DNA of 35,313 nucleotides from MWBV01 sp964418095 (GCA_964418095.1 CAYQKM010000007.1:1-35313); one strand, 5' to 3'. Positions 6,813 to 15,014 are shown, counted from the first letter of the stretch. The notes: a model not told the origin generated them from the sequence alone. Numbers and translations are program-made.

Positions 6813-7541
6813 TTAGTTTTCCTCCTCACTATTTTCTAATTTTACTTCGTGTTTTTTACTTTCTTTTTTTGTCCCACCATTTTCTCTAAACCATTCTTCA
6901 ACTTTCTCAGTTAATCCTTCCATAAATGATTTTTCAGCAATAAACATTATAGCATTTTTTGCAAAAAGCTCATCATCTATTTTATCTCCTTTAATCCAAA
7001 TATGCCCATTTTGTCCAACAGTAATATTGCAATTTGTATACTCTCTAATTATCTTTATCATACTCCCTTCTTTCCCAATTACTCTCGGAACTTTATTTGA
7101 ATTTATTTTAAATACAATTCCTTCATCTATTCTTCCTAATCCTCTTGCTTTCATTGTTAAATCAATTCCTCTCCCATTTACTGAGAAAATTTGAACAACA
7201 CAGATATCTCCTATTTTCATAACCTCATCTAATCTATCTTTTGCAACAAATCTCGGAACTTCCATTAAAGGCAAGAAAGCATTTTCAGCAATTCCAATAT
7301 CAATTACCCATCCATTAAATGTTAATAGGCTGCATTTTCCAATTACAATATTTCCTCTTCTTGGTTGATACACCCCAGAAAGAGGTATAACTTTTATTAT
7401 TCTATTTGATTCTTCAGATAAACCATACCTAAGAGCAACTACTTTATTTCCTTGCTTCTCAGTTCCTTCTCCTGGTAAGTAAGATTCTCCTTCTACAATT
7501 GTCTCTCCAGGTATTACGATTTGTCGTTTATATTCTGTCAT
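6813..7541 (-). CDS. rrp4: Exosome RNA-binding cap subunit Rrp4
   Basis: The protein has the expected N-terminal domain (RQIVIPGETIVEGESYLPGE), an S1 domain (about residues 60-135, GNIVIGKCSLLTFNGWVIDI to GDICVVQIFSV), and a KH domain (about 145-205) with KVPRVIGKEGSMIKIIREYT. Rrp4 sits on top of the Rrp41/42 ring and guides RNA into the chamber, with a preference for A-rich RNA in studied archaea. The C-terminal 25 residues are charged. Length (242 aa) is typical. It follows SBDS with one base between stop and start. The second cap protein, Csl4, is not in this window. Confidence 0.96.
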   Translation of the reverse strand: MTEYKRQIVIPGETIVEGESYLPGEGTEKQGNKVVALRYGLSEESNRIIKVIPLSGVYQPRRGNIVIGKCSLLTFNGWVIDIGIAENAFLPLMEVPRFVAKDRLDEVMKIGDICVVQIFSVNGRGIDLTMKARGLGRIDEGIVFKINSNKVPRVIGKEGSMIKIIREYTNCNITVGQNGHIWIKGDKIDDELFAKNAIMFIAEKSFMEGLTEKVEEWFRENGGTKKESKKHEVKLENSEEEN

Positions 7542-7542
7542 T

Positions 7543-8214
7543 TTATTCTTTTATTTCTTCAGTAATTACACTTCCGTGTGTTACACCATTTAATTTATCA
7601 TAAAAGTCCATAATCATTCCAGATGGGACTTCAACAACAATTTCTAAATCTCCATTATTTAGCCAGTTTTCTGAAGTCTTATACACTGCAACAACTCCAT
7701 AAGCTCTTCCTGTATGTAATGCAGGAATTCTTATTTTGACTTTTTTAGTCTCAATTTTTATTGCTATAATTGAGTTTATTTTTTCAAGAATTTCATTAAT
7801 TTGATTTTCTATTGGTATATTCTTGATATTAACATTTGCTTGTTCAAGAACGTTTTTAATTCTTTCGGGTGTGTGTGGGCGCCCAGTTTGAGGATCATAT
7901 GCATTTTTTACTAAGAACTCAACAACCTGTTTAAATTTCTTTTCTTGTTCAGCATCTCTGTGCTCTTGAGTTGTTAAAATCTCTCCTTCCTTTAATATTC
8001 TTTTAACTATTTCATTAACCTCTGTTGTTCCAAATGCTTCTTTAAGTTCATTTTCAGATGCTCTCTCACCTTTTTTCATATCCTTAAATATAAATTCAGT
8101 TTCAGCACTAATAACAGAAATAAGTCCTTTTTTGAATTTTAATGCATCATCTAAATCAACTATAATCTCAAAATTTTTTCCTGTTTTTTTTATTCTTGCA
8201 GTTGTATTGGTCAT
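7543..8214 (-). CDS. sdo1: SBDS/Sdo1 ribosome maturation protein
   Basis: This is the archaeal orthologue of the Shwachman-Bodian-Diamond protein, which in eukaryotes helps release the anti-association factor from the large ribosomal subunit; the archaeal role is thought to be similar. It shows the N-terminal FYSH domain (TTARIKKTGKNFEIIVDLDD, and a helix EIVKRILKEGEILTTQEHR), a middle helical domain (AYDPQTGRPHTPERIKNVLE) and the ferredoxin-like C-terminal domain (IPALHTGRAYGVVAVYK). Length (223 aa) is close to the archaeal norm. It follows proteasome alpha at a 7-bp gap, the standard archaeal order psmA-sdo1-rrp4-rrp41-rrp42. Confidence 0.96.
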   Translation of the reverse strand: MTNTTARIKKTGKNFEIIVDLDDALKFKKGLISVISAETEFIFKDMKKGERASENELKEAFGTTEVNEIVKRILKEGEILTTQEHRDAEQEKKFKQVVEFLVKNAYDPQTGRPHTPERIKNVLEQANVNIKNIPIENQINEILEKINSIIAIKIETKKVKIRIPALHTGRAYGVVAVYKTSENWLNNGDLEIVVEVPSGMIMDFYDKLNGVTHGSVITEEIKE

Positions 8215-8221
8215 TTGATTT

Positions 8222-8941
8222 CTATAATTTTTTAATATTTTCCCCTTCTATCTTCTTTAATTTTTGTTCTTCATTTTTAATATAAGCTAATTCAAATTTT
8301 TTAATATTAAATTTACTACCTTGAATCTTTTCAATTATTCCAAGAGCAAGTTCAATACCCTGCTTTATTGTAAGGTTTTGATTATATTTTTCTCTTAATT
8401 CTGCTTTTATTTTTTCATCATTTTCTCCAATAACATTAGCATAATATGAAAAATAGTTTCCTGTAACATCACTTACAAATAATTCTCCTTTTTTCTCATT
8501 TATTCCTGCAACCATCATTGAAACTCCAAATGGTCTTGCCCCTCCATATTGTGTAAATTGCTGCTTCATATTAGCAATTTCCTTTATTACTAATTCTGGC
8601 TCAATAGGAGAATTGTATGTTACTCTGTGCTGTTGGCATAAAAGTTGAGCTCTTTCTATAAGCACTCTTGCATCAGATAAAATTCCAGCAGAACTTGCAA
8701 TTATATGAGAATCAATTTCAGAAATTTTATTTGCAGATTCTTTTACAATAAGTTTATCCTCAATTCTTTTATCTGAAATTATAAACACCCCATCAGAACA
8801 AACCATTCCAATACTTGAACTTCCAAGTCTAACTGTTTTTTCAGCATATTCAACTTGAAGTAAATGTCCTTCTGGCGAAAACATAGTCGCTGTTCTATCA
8901 TAACCCATTGCTTGATGTTGCATATCCATTGGCATTTCCAT
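8222..8941 (-). CDS. psmA: 20S proteasome alpha subunit
   Basis: The alpha-subunit signature GYDRTATMFSPEGHLLQVEY begins near residue 13 and is followed by the standard fold (GSSSIGMVCSDGVFIISDKR, GARPFGVSMMVAG). Alpha rings gate the proteasome chamber and dock ATPase partners. At the C-terminus, helical sequence is followed by a charged tail ending IEGENIKKL. No N-terminal catalytic threonine is expected or seen. Its partner beta subunit is encoded at 20069-20734 on the other strand, not in the same operon. A TATA-like element ATAATTATAAGG just upstream predicts a leaderless start at 8941. It heads the SBDS-exosome-rpo6 operon. Confidence 0.96.
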   Translation of the reverse strand: MEMPMDMQHQAMGYDRTATMFSPEGHLLQVEYAEKTVRLGSSSIGMVCSDGVFIISDKRIEDKLIVKESANKISEIDSHIIASSAGILSDARVLIERAQLLCQQHRVTYNSPIEPELVIKEIANMKQQFTQYGGARPFGVSMMVAGINEKKGELFVSDVTGNYFSYYANVIGENDEKIKAELREKYNQNLTIKQGIELALGIIEKIQGSKFNIKKFELAYIKNEEQKLKKIEGENIKKL

Positions 8942-8959
8942 TGTATATCTTAAGAGAAC

Positions 8960-8977
8960 CTTATAATTATTTAATTT
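8960..8977 (-). promoter_or_regulatory. Promoter of the psmA-exosome operon
   Basis: On the minus strand AATTAAATAATTATAAGG lies about 26 bp before ATG 8941. A second TTTAAATAAGG about 30 bp further upstream (near 8990-9000) could give an alternative transcript with a short leader. Confidence 0.45.
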
Positions 8978-9075
8978 TTTTCTCTGTCCTTATTTAAATT
9001 TAACATTTTTGGAAGTTTTTAAGGTTTTTGGTATGCAATTTATATTATTTAAAAACAAAATAAACCTTTTTTTAA

Positions 9076-9131
9076 TCAACTTATCTTAAATTATAATCTT
9101 CTAATTTTCAACTTATTTTAAATTATAATTT
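9076..9131 (-). repeat. Two direct copies of a 24-bp AT-rich element
   Basis: TCAACTTATCTTAAATTATAATCT-type elements occur at 9076-9099 and 9108-9131, 32 bp apart, matching at 22 of 24 positions. They lie just after the Rnp2 stop and 135-190 bp before the psmA start, in the only sizeable gap of this gene cluster. Regulator binding, RNA processing or a decayed duplication are all possible. Confidence 0.6.
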
Positions 9132-9144
9132 CATAAACTCCACC

Positions 9145-9429
9145 CTATTTTCTATCTAATCCTTTTAGTGTTCCACTTACTTTTAAGACTTCTATTTTTT
9201 TATGATAAACACTAATGCTTGCCCTCACTAAATCAACTGCTTCTCTATTCACAGAAATAATTCCTGTATCTCCTTTAAATTTAATAAAACTTAATCCGCA
9301 TTTACTCATTCCTAAAGTTCCACTAAATTCCAATATTGCTTTTTCAATATCTTCTTTAAGTGTTTTACTATCTCCTCTAACAAATAAATATCTTTTATTT
9401 TCCCTATGAGATGCAATGAGAGGCTTCAT
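9145..9429 (-). CDS. rnp2: RNase P protein subunit Rnp2 (Pop5 family)
   Basis: This 94-residue protein has the Pop5/Rnp2 layout: start MKPLIASHRENKRYLFVRG, a helix EDIEKAILEFSGTLG, a strand GLSFIKFKGDTGIISVNREA, helix VDLVRASISVY and the typical end VLKVSGTLKGLDRK. With its partner it binds the RNA subunit of RNase P and helps cut the 5' leader from pre-tRNA. Length is on the short side but covers the whole fold. On the minus strand CATATAAAGTA lies about 25 bp before ATG 9429, so the mRNA is probably leaderless. Its place just before psmA fits the archaeal exosome superoperon, which often includes RNase P genes. Confidence 0.88.
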   Translation of the reverse strand: MKPLIASHRENKRYLFVRGDSKTLKEDIEKAILEFSGTLGMSKCGLSFIKFKGDTGIISVNREAVDLVRASISVYHKKIEVLKVSGTLKGLDRK

Positions 9430-9489
9430 ATTTTTATTATGCTAAAATACTTTATATGTCTTATTATTTCTTTATTTAGTATTCAGTTA

Positions 9490-10965
9490 TTATTCAGAAA
9501 AATCTTCAGCATTATAAATATAGATTTCTGTTTCAGTATCTGTCCAACACGATTTTTCCATTCCACTTTTAAGGCACAAATTTTCTAAGAAATCTATTTC
9601 ATCAGGAATTGTTTCCCACACACTCGGAAGGAAAGTTCCTTGGCTTTCTCCTCTCATTAAAATAACTCCATACTCTCCCTCACTTAATAATTCAAGTAAT
9701 TCTATTCCCCCTCCATTTCCAAAAAACACTGGCTCACTCAAAATACTTATGCTCATCTCTACTTCTTTTAACTCCTCCTTTTTTATTGGGGGAAATCTAA
9801 TATCTTCTAATGCTGCCTTAACTGAGTTTTCAATTATACACTTATAGATTTTACTTTGAGGCAAAATATTCCCAATACACCCTCTTAATTGACTATTTTT
9901 ACTATAAGTTACAAAGCACCCCATCTGTTCCTTAAGTTTTTCAGGAACATCTTTTTCATCAACAACCAACTCACTACCCTTTTCTAAATAATTTTCTATA
10001 CTCTTTCTTGAAAGCTCCAACATAAACTTTTTCTCATCTGCACTAAAATAATTCTCATCAACAAATACAATTGCAGCATACCCAACTACACTAGACATAT
10101 CTCCACTCGCTTTTCCAGAATTAGAATATGAAACCAAATAAGGTGTCCAGTAATTTTCTTTTGCAATCTCTAATAAACTTGAAACAGCCCAAGGAGCATC
10201 AATTTCAGCATCTAATATTCCCTGTGAATCTAATCTCAAGATATTATCAATAGAATATGCATCCAACATCATTGCTTCTTCATGGGGGTGGTAGTGTGAT
10301 AAATCTACACTCACAACAATTAAATCATTTTCACCTAAATATTTCATAATCTCTTCTTTTAATTTAACACTATCTGTCTCTCCAACCAATAATGGTACAA
10401 TTTCAAAATTATTTAATTTATATTGTAAAAAAGGCAATTCAATTTCAAGAGAGTGTTCATTTTCATGAGCCTCTTCAATATTTGAAATCATTTTTCCAGA
10501 ATTTAACATGCTTTTAGCTTTATCACTCACTTTAATTTTTCCAAGAGGAGTTGAAAAATACTCAAATCCAGAAATAGAAACATCTTTTAGAGGGTAATTA
10601 TGACTTGGTCCAAGCAAAAAAACTGTTTCATATGTTTCTTCTAATTGATTAAATGCACTTGCAGCAACTTCCCCAGAATAAATATATCCTGCATGAGGAA
10701 CAATAACTGCTTTCACTTTCCCATTAAAATATAATTTTTCATTATCTTCAAAATACTCTTTAAGAGATTTACTAAGTTCGAATTTATCTCCAGGATACCA
10801 CTCTCCAGCAAATTTATGTTCTCTAATTTTTTCTGAACTAATCTCTTGTTTTTGAGATTTAAAAGGTGTAAAAATCATTATTCCAATAAATCCAATAACT
10901 AAAACTATTATTAAAATTACTACAATATTTTTTTGTAATTTTTTATTAACCCCTCCTTTAACCAT
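9490..10965 (-). CDS. Membrane-anchored MEMO-AMMECR1 fusion protein
   Basis: Residues about 12-33 form a membrane anchor (IVVILIIVLVIGFIGIMIF). A MEMO-type domain follows (about 45-310): FAGEWYPGDK, VIVPHAGYIYSG, VFLLGPSHNYP, EHSLEIELPFLQY, VVSVDLSHYHP and ASGDMSSVVGYAA. MEMO proteins resemble extradiol dioxygenases, with histidines that can hold a metal. The C-terminal part (about 320-490) is an AMMECR1 domain with the hallmark LRGCIG, DIRFPPI and EVEMSISILSEP. Both domains often occur beside a radical SAM gene in prokaryotes, and function is unsettled; no radical SAM gene is in this window. Here the two are fused and tethered, probably with the domains outside the membrane if the basic N-terminus stays inside. 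Confidence 0.9.
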   Translation of the reverse strand: MVKGGVNKKLQKNIVVILIIVLVIGFIGIMIFTPFKSQKQEISSEKIREHKFAGEWYPGDKFELSKSLKEYFEDNEKLYFNGKVKAVIVPHAGYIYSGEVAASAFNQLEETYETVFLLGPSHNYPLKDVSISGFEYFSTPLGKIKVSDKAKSMLNSGKMISNIEEAHENEHSLEIELPFLQYKLNNFEIVPLLVGETDSVKLKEEIMKYLGENDLIVVSVDLSHYHPHEEAMMLDAYSIDNILRLDSQGILDAEIDAPWAVSSLLEIAKENYWTPYLVSYSNSGKASGDMSSVVGYAAIVFVDENYFSADEKKFMLELSRKSIENYLEKGSELVVDEKDVPEKLKEQMGCFVTYSKNSQLRGCIGNILPQSKIYKCIIENSVKAALEDIRFPPIKKEELKEVEMSISILSEPVFFGNGGGIELLELLSEGEYGVILMRGESQGTFLPSVWETIPDEIDFLENLCLKSGMEKSCWTDTETEIYIYNAEDFSE

Positions 10966-11065
10966 GTTTCTTTAAAAAAATCACTGCCATAAAAACCTTT
11001 CTAAAAACATATTTAAAGCAAATATGCTAATATTTTATATAAAAAGAGGAATATTAGAAATTATA

Positions 11066-12409
11066 ATGGAAATTTGTACTATTGGAGGTTATGAGGAAGT
11101 AGGTAAAAATATGACTGCTGTAAAAGTCGGAGAAGATGTTCTTATTTTTGATGCAGGGATTTACCTTCCACCTTTAGTTGAATTGCAAGAACAAGAAACT
11201 CAAGTAAATTACACAGAAAATATGCTTAGAGCAGCAAAAGCAATTCCAAATGATTTAGTTCTTGATAAATTAGGCTGGACAGATAAAGTTAAAGCAATAA
11301 TTATTGGACACGCTCATTTAGATCATGTTGGAGCTGTTCCATATTTGGCGCACAGATACCCTCGGGCAGAGATACTAGCAAGCCCATTTACAATGGCTGT
11401 ATTAGAAGGGATTCTTAAAGATGAAAAAATAAGTGTAAGAAATAAAAGAAAAATTGTTAATGAAAATTCAACTTATCAAATTAAAGGGACATCAGGAAAT
11501 ATTAAATTAGAATTCATAAACACTACTCACTCTACAATCCAATCTCTTTTTGTAGCCTGGCATTCAAGCCAAGGAGTTTTCTTTTATGGGTTAGATTTTA
11601 AATTTGATAATCATCCAATAATAGGTTCTCCTCCAAATTATAAAAGATTAAAAGAATTAGGAAAATCAGGTATAAAGTGCCTTGTTGTAGATGCATTATA
11701 TTCAGATACAGACAGAAGAACAGCAAGCGAGAGAATTGCAAGAAACCTTCTTGAAGATGCTATTGGAAACATACATGATAAAGATTCAGCAATTTTTATA
11801 ACAACTTTCTCATCTCATATTGCACGATTAAAAAGCATAGTTGAGTTTGGGCAAAAAACAGGAAGGAAAATTGTTTTTTTAGGAAGAAGCTTAAATAAAT
11901 ATGTTGAAGCTGCAATTAAAGTTAATCAGTGCCCATTTAGAAATAAAGTAGAGATAATTAGATATAGAAGACAAATAAATTCTTTTTTGAAAAAAGTTAA
12001 TTCAAATAGAGGAAACTATTTTGTTGTTTGCACTGGTCATCAAGGTGAAAAAGGCTCAATCCTAGATAGAATTGTTTATGGAGAAACGCCCTTTAAATTT
12101 AGAACAGGTGATAATTTAATCTTTTCTTCAAGTATTATTCCTGCAAGTGTAAATATAAATGCCCGTGAAAAAATGGATAGCAAATTAAGGAAGCAAGGAG
12201 TAAGAGTTCAAACAGATATTCATGTTTCAGGGCACGGAGGCAGAGAAGATTTAAGAGATTTGCTAGAAATGTTAAAACCGCAACATTTAATTCCTGCACA
12301 TGGCTCATTAAAACAAGAGGCTCCTTTAATTGACCTGGCAGCTGAAATGGGATATAATTTTCAAGAAAACTCACATTTATCTTCAAATGGGAAGGTGGTA
12401 AAAATATAA
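11066..12409 (+). CDS. rnj: RNase J family ribonuclease (beta-CASP metallo-beta-lactamase fold)
   Basis: The protein starts MEICTIGGYEEVGKNMTAVK, typical of archaeal RNase J; an ATG at 11024 in frame lies in the promoter and leader and is rejected. Metal-binding motif 2 is HAHLDH (His82, His84, Asp86, His87), then THST, GLDFKFDNHP, the beta-CASP part with TTFSSHIARLKSI and CTGHQGEKGSILDRI, and the C-terminal histidine motifs SGHGGREDLRD and LIPAHG. Archaeal RNase J proteins act as 5'-3' exoribonucleases on RNA lacking a triphosphate. The 447-residue length fits. TATA ATATTTAAAG lies at 11010-11018 and AGAGGA sits upstream of the start. It is followed after one base by the gene at 12411. Confidence 0.93.
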   Translation: MEICTIGGYEEVGKNMTAVKVGEDVLIFDAGIYLPPLVELQEQETQVNYTENMLRAAKAIPNDLVLDKLGWTDKVKAIIIGHAHLDHVGAVPYLAHRYPRAEILASPFTMAVLEGILKDEKISVRNKRKIVNENSTYQIKGTSGNIKLEFINTTHSTIQSLFVAWHSSQGVFFYGLDFKFDNHPIIGSPPNYKRLKELGKSGIKCLVVDALYSDTDRRTASERIARNLLEDAIGNIHDKDSAIFITTFSSHIARLKSIVEFGQKTGRKIVFLGRSLNKYVEAAIKVNQCPFRNKVEIIRYRRQINSFLKKVNSNRGNYFVVCTGHQGEKGSILDRIVYGETPFKFRTGDNLIFSSSIIPASVNINAREKMDSKLRKQGVRVQTDIHVSGHGGREDLRDLLEMLKPQHLIPAHGSLKQEAPLIDLAAEMGYNFQENSHLSSNGKVVKI

Positions 12410-12410
12410 G

Positions 12411-13220
12411 ATGGTGAAATTAAATGAAGAGATAATTGGTGGAATAGTTTCTGCTTTATCTAGAGGAGAATCTCTTGAAAAAGCAATGATGACTTTCTAT
12501 AATGCAGGTTATGAGAAAGAAGAGATTGAAGATTCTGCAAAAGAAGTTTATGATAAAGTTGGAGCCAAGGCAATGGGTGTTACTGGCTCATTACAAGATA
12601 CACTAGATGATATTTCTGTAAAAGCAGGTATTCCTAAAAAAGAAAAACCTAAGGAAGAAAAAGAAGAACCTGCTCAAAAACCAAGAAGCATATTAGATGA
12701 TGAGATAATAATTGAGCCAATTGTAGCAAAAGCTGCTGTAAAAGAAGAAAAACCAGATAATCAAAAAGAAAATGTTAATCAACCTCAAAGAAGCATATTA
12801 GATGATGAAATTACTTTGCCTGAAAAATCTAAGAAAGAGCAAAAAGAGCAACCAACAGAAAAAGATAAAGAAAAGAAAAAAACAGATTCAGAAATAAACA
12901 TTGTTTCTGCTCCAAGTCATGAAGTTACCAGATTACAATATATAGATGATGAAGAAATTACAAATAAAATAAAACAAGCAATTAAAGACTTAAAGCCAGC
13001 TAAAATACCCTCAAAAATTGAAATTGTTCATAAAAGCGACCCTTCTAATCCACAGACAAAACAATATATTTCAGAATATTCTGAGCCTAAAAAAGAACCA
13101 GGAAAATTTGCAACTTACCTTTTACTAACAATACTTATTATTTTATTAGGCGCACTAATTGGAGTTTTTATATTTAAAGAGGATTTAATAAAGCTTTTTA
13201 ATAACCTCGGACTTACTTAA
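12411..13220 (+). CDS. Tail-anchored protein with repeated RSILDDEI motif, unknown function
   Basis: An N-terminal helical module of about 45 residues (IIGGIVSALSRGESLEKAMM, then NAGYEKEEIEDSAKEVY) resembles UBA-like helical bundles. A long Lys/Glu/Pro-rich, probably disordered middle follows, holding two copies of a short motif, PRSILDDEIIIEP (about residue 90) and QRSILDDEITLPE (about 126), and a looser third, YIDDEEI. Near the C-terminus is a single membrane helix (FATYLLLTILIILLGALIGV) with a short tail. The bulk should face the cytoplasm. The motifs look like docking sites for a partner. It sits one base after RNase J and just before an Mtq2-like methyltransferase, so a membrane link to RNA or translation factors is possible but only inferred. 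Confidence 0.75.
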   Translation: MVKLNEEIIGGIVSALSRGESLEKAMMTFYNAGYEKEEIEDSAKEVYDKVGAKAMGVTGSLQDTLDDISVKAGIPKKEKPKEEKEEPAQKPRSILDDEIIIEPIVAKAAVKEEKPDNQKENVNQPQRSILDDEITLPEKSKKEQKEQPTEKDKEKKKTDSEINIVSAPSHEVTRLQYIDDEEITNKIKQAIKDLKPAKIPSKIEIVHKSDPSNPQTKQYISEYSEPKKEPGKFATYLLLTILIILLGALIGVFIFKEDLIKLFNNLGLT

Positions 13221-13223
13221 TCT

Positions 13224-13784
13224 ATGAAAAATATTTATGCTCCTGCAGAAGATTCTTATTTAATGTCAAGAATATTAAAAGAACAATTACCTGCTTTAAT
13301 TAGTGAAAATCCTGAATTAAAATTTTTAGAAATAGGTGTTGGCTCAGGAATACATTTGCAAACAGTAAGCAACTTAGGGCTTAAAAAAGAAAATATTTTC
13401 TCTTCTGACATTAACATGAATTCAGTTAATCACTGCAATCTTTTAGGGTTTAATTGCATTTATTCAGATTTATTTGAGAACATTAAAGGAAAATTTGACT
13501 TAATAATTTTTAATCCTCCTTATCTCCCATTAGATTCAAATGAGCCTAAAGATTCTTCACTCGCAACAACAGGAGGAGTCAAAGGAAATGAAATAATCTT
13601 GAGATTTTTAAAAGATGCAAAAAATTATCTTAAAGAAAATGGAAGAATTTTCCTCATAACAAGCACCCTATCAGAAGAGATTAATTTTACTAATTTAGGA
13701 TATAATTCAGAAGAAATAGGCTGTGAAAAATTGTTTTTTGAAAGATTATGCATTTGGGAATTAACTCCTATTAGTTTTATTTAA
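13224..13784 (+). CDS. HemK/Mtq2-like class I methyltransferase
   Basis: The protein has the start YAPAEDSYLM typical of archaeal and eukaryotic HemK2/Mtq2 (usual form YxPAEDSxLL), a SAM-binding loop LEIGVGSGIHL (35-45), an acidic residue in SSDIN, and NPPY (97-100) followed by LP, the motif of enzymes that methylate amide or amino nitrogens. Mtq2 methylates the glutamine of the GGQ motif in class I release factor with Trm112 as partner. At 186 residues it has the usual compact size. The C-terminal part ends rather early, at FFERLCIWELTPISFI. Its 3' end overlaps the oppositely transcribed oxidoreductase gene by 8 bp. The substrate is inferred from the family. Confidence 0.85.
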   Translation: MKNIYAPAEDSYLMSRILKEQLPALISENPELKFLEIGVGSGIHLQTVSNLGLKKENIFSSDINMNSVNHCNLLGFNCIYSDLFENIKGKFDLIIFNPPYLPLDSNEPKDSSLATTGGVKGNEIILRFLKDAKNYLKENGRIFLITSTLSEEINFTNLGYNSEEIGCEKLFFERLCIWELTPISFI

Positions 13785-14571
13785 GGTTTTCTTCAAATAC
13801 TTCTCTGTTTTCTTTGTAAAATATTCCTAATGGTATCCTAGTTTTTTTATTAATTGTACTATAATCAAATTCTTGCGCTCTTTTCATTGCTAATTCAAAA
13901 TTATTAACATCATGTTTTTCATCTTTTAGCATGTAAGTGTATTTTTTATAATCAGCATTAGGGTGAAAGATAATGCAAGGCTGAATAATTTCAATAAATG
14001 CAAATCCTTTATGTTTAAATGCTTCTTCAAGAATTTCTTCTACTTGTTTTACATCAGCATACACTCTTGCTACAAAAGTTGCTCCTGCAGAAAGCATTAA
14101 TTTTATTGAATTTATTGGAGGAACCTTAACACCTTTCGGAGTACTCTTATCTTTAAAATTTAATTCTGTGGCAGGTGTAGGTTGTCCAACAGTCAAGGCA
14201 AAAACCTGATTATTATGAACTAAATATTTTATATTACTATTATATCTTGCAGCATGAATTAAATGTTCTATTCCTTCAGCATATGCATCTCCATCTCCTG
14301 AAAATCCTATTACATTCATATTAGGATCTGCAACTTTAATTCCTAATGCAGTAGGAAGAGCTCTTCCATGAAGTGAATTTATTCCATTTAAATTAATATA
14401 ATCAAATATTTTTGCATGACATCCTATTCCTGTAACTATTGCATAATTTTTTCTATCACTTTCATTTTTAATTTTTTTACTTAAGAAATTTTTCACTCCT
14501 GCAAGTATCTGAAAGTTCCAGCATCCTGGGCACCAGGTTGGTTTTGTAGGTGAATTTAAATTTACTGCCAT
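13777..14571 (-). CDS. 2-oxoacid:ferredoxin oxidoreductase, beta subunit
   Basis: The protein has the thiamine diphosphate-binding half of a 2-oxoacid:ferredoxin oxidoreductase: WCPGCWNFQIL near residue 14, VTGIGCHAKI, HGRALPTALGIK, the TPP motif GFSGDGDAYAEG through LVHNNQVFALT, and GQPTPAT, followed by FAFIEIIQPC. These enzymes convert 2-oxoacids and CoA to acyl-CoA, CO2 and reduced ferredoxin. The start at 14571 (MAVNLNSPTKP) is preferred over ATG 14592 because it lies one base after the stop of the upstream gene, the usual junction here, and matches the family start. Substrate (2-oxoglutarate, pyruvate or other) cannot be told. Only two CxxC-type cysteines and a few others are seen for a cluster. 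Confidence 0.9.
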   Translation of the reverse strand: MAVNLNSPTKPTWCPGCWNFQILAGVKNFLSKKIKNESDRKNYAIVTGIGCHAKIFDYINLNGINSLHGRALPTALGIKVADPNMNVIGFSGDGDAYAEGIEHLIHAARYNSNIKYLVHNNQVFALTVGQPTPATELNFKDKSTPKGVKVPPINSIKLMLSAGATFVARVYADVKQVEEILEEAFKHKGFAFIEIIQPCIIFHPNADYKKYTYMLKDEKHDVNNFELAMKRAQEFDYSTINKKTRIPLGIFYKENREVFEENLK

Positions 14572-14572
14572 T

Positions 14573-15010
14573 TTAAAAATTAATTTTTCCAATAAATTCT
14601 TTCCATCTAGGAATAACTATTGAAAATCCTCCTATTATTAATGCTAATATAATTCCTATTTCATCATGTTTATTTGCAATTATCCTTTGAATGCTTACAA
14701 TTATTATTAGTGCTCCAGCAAATATAAAATACGGAACTCTCCAAGATTTTTCTTGATCAATAAAAAACCACAAGATATACAACATTAAAATTACAAATGT
14801 AACATGATATGAAGCATCATAAAGAATATTTTTTCCAAATAAATACATTGGAAGATACTTAAATATTGATAACCCTATCATCATTAATACTGCTGTATAA
14901 ACTATCCACCTTAACTGCTGTTTAATTCTCTCCTCTCTCTCATTTTCTTTTGGATTTTTATTTTTCAGTTTATCATTTTTACTTCCCACTTTTTTTAACT
15001 TTTTTTTCAT
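14573..15010 (-). CDS. Membrane protein between the two oxidoreductase subunit genes, unknown
   Basis: This 145-residue protein has a very basic N-terminus (first 30 residues rich in Lys and Asn) and about four membrane helices: RWIVYTAVLMMIGLSIF, TFVILMLYILWFF, YFIFAGALIIIVSI and GIILALIIGGFSIVI, with WKEFIGKINF at the end. The region DASYHVTFVILMLYILWF has His and Asp near a helix edge. No family is recognised. Its ATG follows the alpha-subunit stop region (TGA TAA then A, ATG) and its stop is one base before the beta-subunit ATG, so the three genes are one transcript. It might tether the oxidoreductase to the membrane or be an unrelated passenger; nothing in the sequence decides. Confidence 0.75.
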   Translation of the reverse strand: MKKKLKKVGSKNDKLKNKNPKENEREERIKQQLRWIVYTAVLMMIGLSIFKYLPMYLFGKNILYDASYHVTFVILMLYILWFFIDQEKSWRVPYFIFAGALIIIVSIQRIIANKHDEIGIILALIIGGFSIVIPRWKEFIGKINF

Positions 15011-15014
15011 TTTA

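Noticed and set aside
9076..9131. CRISPR-like repeat pair
   Set aside because: There are only two copies, AT-rich, with an 8-bp spacer and no cas genes.
11024..11065. RNase J starting at ATG 11024
   Set aside because: It overlaps the promoter and leader; family homology begins at ATG 11066.
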